From: Ariolimax columbianus
Lineage: Eukaryota > Mollusca > Gastropoda > Stylommatophora > Arionidae
Reading direction: 5' to 3'
NCBI GenBank assembly: GCA_036924085.1
Contig: JAVGWX010000011.1
Span: 31,432,386-31,496,385, forward strand
DNA: 64,000 nucleotides
How positions within the stretch are numbered: the stretch's first letter is position 1; each line of letters starts with the position of its first letter. The position numbers were made by a program, and so were the translations under genes. Of this stretch, positions 32,745 to 40,277 are shown one piece after another. The notes under the pieces were generated by a model, which saw only the letters and a program-made list of their open reading frames with translations, had not been told where the DNA came from and ran no database searches.

Positions 32745-33660
32745 ACAGAATGTAACTTCTAACGAATAACAACTTCTAACAACAGACAACTTTAACAAAA
32801 GGCTACTTTTAACTAAACTTATCTTTCAATAACTGGAAAATGTTAAGAAAAAGATCATTTAAGAAAAGAAAACTATTTAGCAAAAGAATTTTTTTTTACA
32901 GAAGACAAATTCGTTAAATGAGTTTTAATAATAGACAGCTTTTAGCAGAAGACAACTTTTTAAAAAAGGAAACTTTTAGCAGAAGGCAACTTTTTACAAA
33001 GTAGACCATTTAACAAAATAAAACGTTCTAACCAACAACAAAAAACCCATATAACAACAGAAAAGGTTTTAAACCAAATAATTCTTTTAACAAAAGCACC
33101 ATTGAACAAAAAACTTCATTTAACAAACAAAAAACAAATTTTTACAAAAATACAACTTTAAAAAAAAATATCTCTTAAACAAAATCCAACTTTTCAAATG
33201 AATGTGAACAACATACAACTTTTTACAACAGATAATTTCTAACAACATTCAACTTTTAACACAAGACAACTTTTAACTAATGACAACTTTTAACAAAAGA
33301 AAACTTTCAACTAATGACAACTTTTAACAAAAGACAACTTTTAACACAAGACAACTTTTAACTAAAAACAACTTCTAGCAGAAGACAACTTTTAAGAAAC
33401 GAGGCCATTAACAAAAGAAAATGTTTGAACAAGATACTTTTTTAACAAAAGACAACTTTTAAAATGACAATGTTAACAATGGACAACGTATAATAATAGA
33501 CACGTTTTAACAAAAGACAACTTTTAACAAAGAACACGGTTAACAAAAGATAACTTATCCTAAAATAACGTTGAACAAAAGATAACTTTTAACAAAAGAC
33601 AACATTTAACCAAATACAACTTTTAACCAAAAACAACTTTTTAACAAAATCTACGTTTCA
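32745..33660. repeat. Degenerate 17-bp A-rich tandem array
   Basis: About 0.9 kb built from variants of gacaacttttaacaaaa with period near 17 bp. Units at 33240-33380 and 33560-33650 are close to consensus; those at 32860-33180 are heavily diverged. No reading frame stays open. It appears old compared with the other arrays in the window. Confidence 0.8.
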
Positions 33661-33761
33661 TAGATACATCAGACAGGGATGTACTGAACGTTAAATTAAA
33701 ATAAAGTTAATTGCAAGTAGATTTTTTTTATAGTGAAGACGAGTTTCTTACTCTCTCGTTC

Positions 33762-34355
33762 TGTTTACGGGAAAGGCTTCGGGAGTAAACCCTGAGGAAA
33801 AATCTGAATCCTATGCTATCTCCAGTCGTCTCGATAAAAATCTTGCCACTGGACAAAGGTAGCTTAGGACCAGAGAGTGGGGTTGGCTAGAGGCGCAGTT
33901 CCTTCCTCAATGTAATCCAAATCATAGTGCAGGTCACACATTTCACCGGACGCAGCAAGAGAAAAGTCGGTCCACACGGCTGGACAAAGAGAGTGGTCTT
34001 CATCACACGTGATTGACGAAAATCATGGACAAGTGACGAAGACCACTTTCTCTGTCCAGCCGTGTGGACAGTCTTTTCTATTGCTGTGTCCATGATGTTC
34101 GTCCATCACATGTGATGAAGACCACTCTCTTTGTCCAGCCGTGTGAACAGTTCTTTCGCTTGCTGTGTCCGCTGTAATGGGTGACCTGCGCGGTGATTTG
34201 GATTAAAGTGAGAAAGAAACTGCGCCTTTTGTCAACCTAAATTTCTGGTCCTGAGCCACCATTAATCAATGGCAAGATATTTATCGAGACGACTGGAGAT
34301 ATCATAGGATGCAGATTTGTCCTCAGGGTTTACTCCCGAAACCGTTCCGTTAACA
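33762..34355. mobile_element. Large imperfect palindrome (fold-back or MITE-like)
   Basis: Left arm 33762 to about 34050 is complementary to the right arm 34060-34355. Matching blocks: ttcgggagtaaaccctgagg, atctccagtcgtctcgataa, gcgcagtt.ctttctca, taatccaaatca, gcaggtcac, cacggctggacaaagagagt and ggtcttcatcacacgtgatt. Outer ends read gggaaaggcttcggg and its near-complement cccgaaaccgttccgtt. Inner parts contain further repeats of the ggtcttc.tcac block. No transposase is seen. It is probably a non-autonomous fold-back element. Confidence 0.82.
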
Positions 34356-34383
34356 AGTATCTTGCAAAGCAGCGGTACGGGTT

Positions 34384-34401
34384 GGGGGGGGGGGGGGGGG
34401 G
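34384..34401 (+). repeat. Poly-G run of 18
   Basis: Eighteen consecutive G residues followed by gagagaaggg; length may be affected by assembly. Confidence 0.9.
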
Positions 34402-34638
34402 AGAGAAGGGATGACATCTAACGTTATGTGTCGTGTCTTTTCCATAACTTCAAGAGGTTGTAGGGATATCACTCAGCATCTGAATGGGTCTGGCAGCTCT
34501 CCCCTGCTGTGTTCAGTCCATTATAGTAGTGTCTAAATTTCCCACACGGCAATTTCGTGAAGTTCAGTCGTGTGAACTAGGCCGTGAAATATGACACAGG
34601 TTTAAGCGTAATGCCATTCATATAGTCGGTGTCCAGAC
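34402..34638. other. No feature recognised
   Basis: Short unremarkable stretch between the poly-G run and dispersed family E. Confidence 0.4.
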
Positions 34639-34845
34639 CAGGATAATCAGATAGAAGAAATCACAAAAAAACTAACGAATTAACCAATCCAAGCGGAAAA
34701 AGAACACCACGTTTCCGTGAACACAAGTGTAAGTCGACGACTAGTGTGAATTCCAGGCACATCCGTGGTCTGGCGGCATCCATAATGAATAAAAACAGTA
34801 GAGCAATGTAGACCCGCAGTCAGTTACGGCGCCACCTTTGTTTCG
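34639..34845. repeat. Dispersed repeat family E, copy 1
   Basis: Aligns with 37285-37490: ggataatc.ga.agaa, acacaagtgta.gtc, tgatggcatccataatg / tggcggcatccataatg, ataaaaa, gagcaa.gt.agaccc and ggc.ccgcctttg-type end. No polymerase III boxes or coding motif recognised; orientation unknown. Confidence 0.75.
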
Positions 34846-34985
34846 CACTTACTAGCATAGGTACATAAAGACATACACATGTATCTAAGCACCGGTTAAT
34901 ATGTCCTGATATCACCTAATAGACTGCGGTCCGGGGTGGAAAGCAACGTGTCACCGTCTGTAGAATACAAAGAGGCAAAAACTTT
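34846..34985 (+). mobile_element. Dispersed repeat family D, copy 4 (partial)
   Basis: Begins at ctagcataggtacataaaga and shares tatctaagcaccggttaata, gtcctgatatcacctaa, gactgcggtccggggtggaa, then degrades. The 5' third is missing. Confidence 0.8.
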
Positions 34986-35435
34986 ACAAAAAAAGAAAAC
35001 AATATATCGACAAATAACCTTTCCCCCCGAAATAAAACTGGGTCAGGCATCCATGTTCGCACTTTTGGTTCAACACACACACTGTGGAACATGTTATCAA
35101 TGTCTTCCGGCTCCACGCAAGGAGCATAATGGCAATCCGGCCCTCGATATCCTAATTTTGAGAGAAGGTGAATGGCGAGGTGGGAGAACTAAGACAGACA
35201 AACAAGTTTACGAGGGGAAAAGATATGCTTAAGAACGAACTCAGACGAAAAAGTCACTAAATGATTGATAAGAGATCTGTTAATAATGATTGGATGTGAG
35301 TGTTTACATCTGGTTACCATAGTAACATGCCGTGAGATTTGCACATAAATGTTTATAGGAGGGAGATTACTTAAACCTGGCGATAATAAATGTAAGGGTT
35401 TTCATCGTCTTTACCTTCTACTTTGTCATCGTCTT
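34986..35435. other. No feature recognised
   Basis: A 98-codon ORF (34936-35232) crosses from the family D copy into this stretch; I see no family resemblance and do not support it as a gene. Confidence 0.45.
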
Positions 35436-35489
35436 TTTGTTCTTCTTTTTTCTCTTCTTCTTCTTTTTCTTCTTCTTCTTCTTCTTCTT

Positions 35490-35520
<31 letters not shown>

Positions 35521-35912
35521 TTATTATTATTATTATTATTATTATTGTTATTCCAAATCTTCTTCTTAATCCTCTTCTTCTTCTTCTTCTTCTTAATCTT
35601 CTTCTTCTTCGTCTTCTTCTTCTTCTTCTTCTTAATCTTCTTCTTCTTCGTCTTCTTCTTCTTCTTCTTCTTAATCTTCTTCTTTTTTTTCTTCTTCTTC
35701 TTCTTCTTCTTCTTATTATTATTATTATTATTATTGTTATTCCAAATCTTCTTCTTAATCGTGTTCTTCTTTGTAATCTTCTTCTTAATGTTCTTCTTTT
35801 TCTTCTTCTTCTTCTTCTTAATCTTCTTCTTTTTCTTCTTCTTCTTCTTCTTCTTCTTCTTAATCTTCTTCTTTTTCTTCACTTCTTCTTCTTCTTCTTC
35901 TTCTTCACGTAT
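35436..35912. repeat. Compound (TTC)n / (TTA)n tract with internal duplications
   Basis: Pyrimidine-rich strand of about 480 bases. Runs of ttc are punctuated by ttaatcttc and ttcg, and the block (tta)n-ttgttattccaaatc appears twice (about 35520-35560 and 35713-35750), so larger segments were duplicated within the tract. The tract ends shortly before the assembly gap. Confidence 0.95.
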
Positions 35913-35966
35913 TATCATTATTTTATTGTTTGACCTACTTTCTTGTCTATGTGGCAAGCCGGACGT

Positions 35967-36066
35967 NNNNNNNNNNNNNNNNNNNNNNNNNNNNNNNNNN
36001 NNNNNNNNNNNNNNNNNNNNNNNNNNNNNNNNNNNNNNNNNNNNNNNNNNNNNNNNNNNNNNNNNN
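35967..36066. other. Assembly gap, 100 N
   Basis: Exactly 100 N residues, the usual placeholder for a gap of unknown size. Sequence left and right need not be adjacent in the genome. Confidence 0.99.
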
Positions 36067-36330
36067 CCAACCCCTGCAGACACTAGTGGAGCAGTCCCAA
36101 CTACAGTGGTTTGGCCATGTCTGTAGAATGGAAAAAGATCGGATACCAAGGTGGTCATGGGAGCTAATATGTCAAGGATGCAGAGCTCCAGGACGTCACA
36201 AAGTATGTTGAGAAGACAACATACGACAGTCCCTAAGTGACCGAGGGCTTCGAGAGGAGGCCAGGAAAAAAAACGGCGGATAGAACAGTATGGCGTTCTC
36301 TCTGGTCAACCTCTACATCTAATGGTAGAA
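36067..36330 (+). mobile_element. RT C-terminal relic
   Basis: Directly after the gap: QPLQTLVEQSQLQWFGHVCR, MEKDRIPRW, CQGCRAPGRHK, then a stop, EDNIRQSLSDRGLREEARKK and a decayed end with a (taag)n-like tail at about 36338-36352. It follows the pattern PL...IE..QLRWFGHV.RM...RIP, R.R.GRP..RW.DNI of RTE-like C-termini. The rest of the element would lie in or beyond the gap. Confidence 0.78.
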
Positions 36331-36389
36331 GAGGAGCGAATAAGTAAGTAAGTATAAAATTGTCTTCCCTAGATGATGACTGTGTATTG

Positions 36390-36840
36390 GCACATTTTAC
36401 TGGTGATTTATAGGTCTGTCTTCCCTAGGTAATGATTGTGGGCTCCCACCCTTTGACCCAAAACAATAAAGTTATAGTGGTATCTGCAAGTGTTTGTGAG
36501 CTGTTGTTTAGTTCCGCACAGAATGTTCCATTTGTCTGGCCTCAAGCGAAATAGCTTTTTCATATCCCCGTCAAGCGCCAGACACTCAAAAAGATAGTGT
36601 TCAACAATTATTTTAGGGATATGTGTATAGCCAGCACACTGGGGTATGTCTTGGTTGGATTCTGTTCAAGTAACTGTTAAGTTGTTGAGTGCGAAGTCGG
36701 AAAATGGGGCTTTGATCGCTCCTTTTCAGTCGATTGATGTTGTCCTTGTGATTTGGTATGGCCATATGTGTGTAGATTTCTCTCCCTGTATTCCCCATTG
36801 GCGTCTATTTCTATTCAGCCATGCCTTTTTGTTTGCCGAC
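36390..36840 (-). mobile_element. Jockey-like C-terminal fragment after RNase H
   Basis: On the minus strand: RRQWG and REIYTHMAIPNHKDNINRLK, RSDQSPIFRLRTQQLNSYLN, RIQPRHTPVCWLY, then after stops a LEARQMEHSVRN-like end. It matches in order the plus-strand fragment at 29500-29865 (NDDINKLQKRDQSLIFQFRT...HLNRINPQHLPLC). Cysteines of the CxxC region are partly lost. Confidence 0.78.
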
Positions 36841-37284
36841 TTTAGTAGGGTGTATATATTAATATTAATAATGTTTACTTAGGCATCAGTGGCGTCGGCC
36901 ACACACTGCTTCAAAAACAGAACACTACAAGTTGCAATTCTCATTAACTTCCAATATCAAGGAATGAAGCCCTGGCGTCTTGGGGTTTCTTGTTAAGTGG
37001 GTCGACCGAGGACCCTGGAGAGTCTTTGAAGAGAGCTGAGAACTCTGCTGCCTTGGGACGTGGGAGCTGCAAGGATTAAAGACATCACTAAGCATGTAAA
37101 TGAGTTGTCTTGGGCATGTTTCTAACCCGGGCAGGGCCCATCTCTTCCGGATGATGTATTAGTTCATTATTGGCCCATGTGTTGCCAGCAAACAGAGCGA
37201 AGGACACCAATCTTATGAAGTCTAACCGTGCGCACTGGACCAGGGCAACCAAAATACTATTTAAAATAGCTGATGACAAAGCAC
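36841..37284. other. No feature recognised
   Basis: A 63-codon minus-strand ORF (37088-37279) shows no known family. No repeat shared with the rest of the window. Confidence 0.45.
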
Positions 37285-37490
37285 GGATAATCGGACAGAA
37301 AACACCACTAAATGAACGAACTAACTAATTGATCCAAATGGAAAACAGCAACACGCTTCTGTAGACACAAGTGTATGTCATCAACAGGTATGAATCCTAA
37401 TCAAATTAATGGCCTGATGGCATCCATAATGTAATAAAAAGCGAGAGCAAAGTTAGACCCCCCTGCCTGTTAGGCACCGCCTTTGCTGCT
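37285..37490. repeat. Dispersed repeat family E, copy 2
   Basis: Homologous to 34639-34845 (see the blocks listed there). It abuts the truncated edge of the next RT relic. Confidence 0.75.
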
Positions 37491-37494
37491 GTCT

Positions 37495-37985
37495 TCAATT
37501 CATATATATAGGCCTCCATGGTTCGTTATATTTGGTTTGTTGATCCTGCAGCGTGTGCGCTGAAATGTGTATAGCTGTCATTGTCTTCCATATGGGGAGT
37601 ATTGTTACACTTCTCCAGTCTTCTAGTGTTTCTTGTTTAATCCACACTAGGTGATACGGCCCGTCAAGCCAGGTTATCACTACATATTTAATCCACACTA
37701 GGTGATACAGCCCGTCAAGCCAGGTTATCACTACATATTTAATCCACACTAGGTGATACGGCCCGTCAAGCCAGGTTATCACTACATATTTAATCCACAC
37801 TATGTGATACGGCCCGTGAAGCCAGGTTATCACTACATATTTTGCTGCCTTGATAAGTTCAGCAGGGGATGTCATCCGGCGACCTGATGGCTTGTTTTAT
37901 GCTGCCGCTTTTATAGCCTTTTGTACATCTGATTTAGTTAAATCCTGTTCTAGCTCTGTTGGGATCTCAATGTTGTGCTCCATTT
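37495..37985 (-). mobile_element. RT fingers-region relic containing a 51-bp repeat
   Basis: On the minus strand from about 37985: HNIEIPTELEQDLTKSDVQK, AIKAAA, a stop, NKPSGRRMTSPAELIKAA, then the segment KYVVITWL.GPYHLVWI repeated four times, and after it KQETLEDWRSVTILPIWK. This is the normal order EV..AI...K..G.D.IPAELIK, a helix, then LP.DW....I.PIWK of non-LTR RTs, with the helix segment expanded. The frame is open through all four units (37495-37875). Palm and catalytic box are absent. Confidence 0.82.
37638..37841 (-). repeat. 51-bp minisatellite (4 units) inside RT coding sequence
   Basis: Four units of 51 bp starting taatccacactaggtgatac. On the minus strand each encodes 17 residues (KYVVITWLDGPYHLVWI with H/D, I/L and P/L changes). 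The period is a multiple of three and the RT frame runs in and out without interruption. Confidence 0.95.
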
Positions 37986-38097
37986 ATGAAACATATAGTG
38001 ACTACCATAATGGTGGCAAATGACATCAGCAAACCCATTAATATTGAAAGATAAGGTAAGATAAGGACTTGTTCTTTCAACGGATCTTTTTGGTAAG

Positions 38098-38434
38098 AAA
38101 GTCAGGCAAAATATGCTGATCAGACATGTTAGCCAGGGTCAGGCAAAACATACTGACCAAGATCCTCACCTTGGCTTCCTCATAGCCCTTCCCAGAAATG
38201 GGCTGTTTTCATGGCAGTCTGGCTAACAATGTGAGGGATCGATGTGATTCCTGTAGTAGTGAGCAACATGCAGATGAAGCCAAGCATAGCACAACTGCTT
38301 AAAGGACCGGTCCACCTTCATCAGCATGCTCAGGATGTGAAGAAAGCCACTGCAACCCGCTACTTACTGTCCTTTTCAGGGTGCACAAAAAAGTAAACTT
38401 ACTCATTGTGGGCATTCTAAACAACAACAAATCT
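38098..38434 (+). repeat. Dispersed repeat family F, copy 3
   Basis: Inverted relative to copies 1 and 2. The plus strand ends in aaacaacaacaaat, the presumed 3' tail. Internal blocks: atcgatgtgatt, gatgaagccaagcatagcac, ggaccggtccaccttcatca, ctcattgtgggcattc. The left end carries a second aggcaaaa(t/c)atactga motif. Confidence 0.82.
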
Positions 38435-39115
38435 CTTTAATGTATGCAATTAAGCCGTTATGAGGAGTTTAAAAGGAGCAATTAGAAGAATTAAGGAAGA
38501 AGTAGACAGAAATATTAATAGGAAGAAAATATAATTAACAGTCTGAATTATGCAGACTGCTTATAGCTAAAAAATTAGCATGATTTACAAAATCTGATTG
38601 ACACAGTAAACGGACCAAGTCAAGAAAAATAACTAAGTCTGAATATCTGCAAAACAGAAATGATGGTAATAACAAAAGAAAAAACACAGATTAGATTGAA
38701 GGTCATGGTAGAAGGACATATATTTAAAAAAGCAACAAAAGTGAGCTAACCAAAGACATCATAACAGATAATAGCATTGGCAAAAGCAGACCCCTATAAA
38801 ATAATGAACATGCTAAAGACAAGTCCTGTCAATGAAAGGGAGATAGATAGTAGTGTATAGCAATGATGAAAGGGAGATAGATAGTAGTGTATAGCAATGA
38901 TGAAAGGGAGATAGATAGTAGTGTATAGCAATGATGAAAGGGAGATAAATAGAAGTGTGGTGCAATGTAGCACCAATACTGCTTTATGAGAGTGAGTCCT
39001 GAACAATGCATAAATATATAACAAAATTATAGATTTGCTGGCAGAAATATGTTTCCTAACAATAAAGCTTTGCATACTTAGGATAACTAAATATGTTTCC
39101 TAAGAATATTGTACT
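38435..39115 (+). mobile_element. RT palm-thumb relic containing a 34-bp repeat
   Basis: Readable pieces: INSLNYADCL (YADD changed to YADC) near 38540, DLQNLIDTVNGPSQEK, LSLNICKTEMMVITKEKTQI and RLKVMVEGHIFKKATK, then after stops a stretch KIMNMLKTSPVNERE followed by the 34-bp repeat. It resumes as INRSVVQCSTNTAL.ESES and an IICWQKYVS-like degraded end. Order and motifs match the palm (YADD), the ..KTE.MVI block and the thumb of RTE-like RTs. Catalytic loss and stops show it is dead. Confidence 0.75.
38830..38955. repeat. 34-bp tandem repeat, about 3.5 units, in an RT relic
   Basis: Units gatgaaagggagatagatag plus tagtgtatagcaat. The last copy is more diverged (ataaatagaagtgtggtgca) and leads back into the RT thumb sequence, which suggests it is closest to the original. 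Confidence 0.88.
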
Positions 39116-39149
39116 ATTGATGATGGGATATTTCTAGCCCTCTCTCTTC

Positions 39150-39420
39150 TCTTACCTCACTCTGTTTCATTTGACTCTGTCCTACAGTCACATTCTTGCA
39201 CAACTTTCACACGCGCCCTCATTGTGAGGCCCTTCTATTGTACTTTGGTTGGGCTAGCTTCTGAGGGTGCACAAACCTAGCATAGGTACATACAGACGCA
39301 CACATGCATCCAAGCACTGGTTTATGCGTCCTGATATTGCCCAATGGACTACGGTCTAGGGTGGAAAATGGCGCGCCTCCGCCAGTAGAAACTAGTGAGG
39401 CAAACATCTAAGCAACAACA
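39150..39420 (+). mobile_element. Dispersed repeat family D, copy 5
   Basis: Near full length: tcactctgtttcatttgact, cttgcacaactttcacacg, actttggttgggctagcttc, cataggtacatacagacgca, atccaagcactggtttatgc, gactacggtctagggtgga, cgcctccgccagtagaaact and an aagcaacaacaa tail. It lies head-to-tail with copy 6. Confidence 0.88.
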
Positions 39421-39645
39421 ACTCTTGCACAACTTTCACACGCCCCTCAGGGTGAGACCCTTCTATTGCACTTTGGTTGGGCTACCTTTTGAGAGCACAC
39501 AAACCTAGCATAGGTACATACAGATGCACACATACATTCAAGCACTGGTTTATACTTCTTAATATCGCCCAGTTTGACTATGGTCTAGGGTGGAATAGGC
39601 TTGCCTCCGCCAGTAGAAACTAGTGAGGCAAATACATAAAATTAA
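39421..39645 (+). mobile_element. Dispersed repeat family D, copy 6
   Basis: Directly follows copy 5, starting at ctcttgcacaactttcacac and ending at gaggcaaatacataaaatta. Either a second insertion in the tail of copy 5 or a tandem duplication. Confidence 0.86.
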
Positions 39646-39663
39646 AAAAATGTTTATAATTTT

Positions 39664-40277
39664 ACTATTGATTGATTGGCATCCTATCAGTCTCGAGAGA
39701 CAATGGACTTCACGTTAGAGAGGGGACAGTCAGTTGTTGCCCTAACTTTCATTGCAAACATTTATAGTCTGCATCTTCACGCATCTTGTCCTCCCCTGCC
39801 TGCAGCCGGGTCTGTCTTTGACAAGTTCTTCCCAGTTGTAGGTGGTCATATCCAACGCCTTCAGGTCACGAATGCAAACATCTTTGTATCGGAGGAAGAG
39901 TCTACTTTTGTTACGCTTGCCTATGGTCAGCTCTCCGTAAATTATATCTTTTGGTATTCACCCATCCTCCATTCTGCAAACGTGACCAAGACACTGCAAG
40001 CTGCGCTGGCAAAGGATCGTAACTAAGTTGACAATCTTTGCACGGTCCAACACTTCGTTGTTAGTCACTCTGTCACTCCATGAAATTCCAAGTATGTGCC
40101 TCAGGCAGCGCATATGAAAAACATTTAACCTTTTTCCATGTGAGACATTCAGAGTCCATGTTTTGCATAGAGCAGGGTACTAATCACACGTGATCTGTAC
40201 ACAGTAACCTTTGCGGAGATGGTCAGCGTGTTATTCCACACTCTCTGTGAGAGCATGTCAAGTGCTAATTGTTTCTG
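39664..40277 (-). mobile_element. RTE-like RT relic, thumb to 3' tail, parent of the 41-bp satellite
   Basis: On the minus strand, leaving the satellite at 40277, the frame continues QKQLALDMLSQRVWNNTLTI, SAKVTVYRSRVISTLLYAK (usually LLYGSETW), then after a stop KRLNVFHMRCLRHILGISWS, DRVTNNEVLDRAKIVNL, LGHVCRMEDG, IPKDIIYGELTIGKRNKS, YKDVCIRDLKALDMTTYNW and KDRPGCRQGR. It ends in a (CAAT)n tail at 39664-39675. The 3' half aligns at DNA level with the plus-strand relic at 11440-12016, including the same tail (ggatgccaatcaatcaat on each minus/plus sense). The RT palm should lie on the other side of the satellite, beyond the window. Confidence 0.87.

Noticed and set aside
34936..35232. 98-codon ORF as a host gene
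   Set aside because: Begins inside a dispersed family D copy and has no recognisable domain.
35349..36158. Leu/Phe/Lys-rich ORFs over the TTC/TTA tract
   Set aside because: Low-complexity translation running through an N gap.
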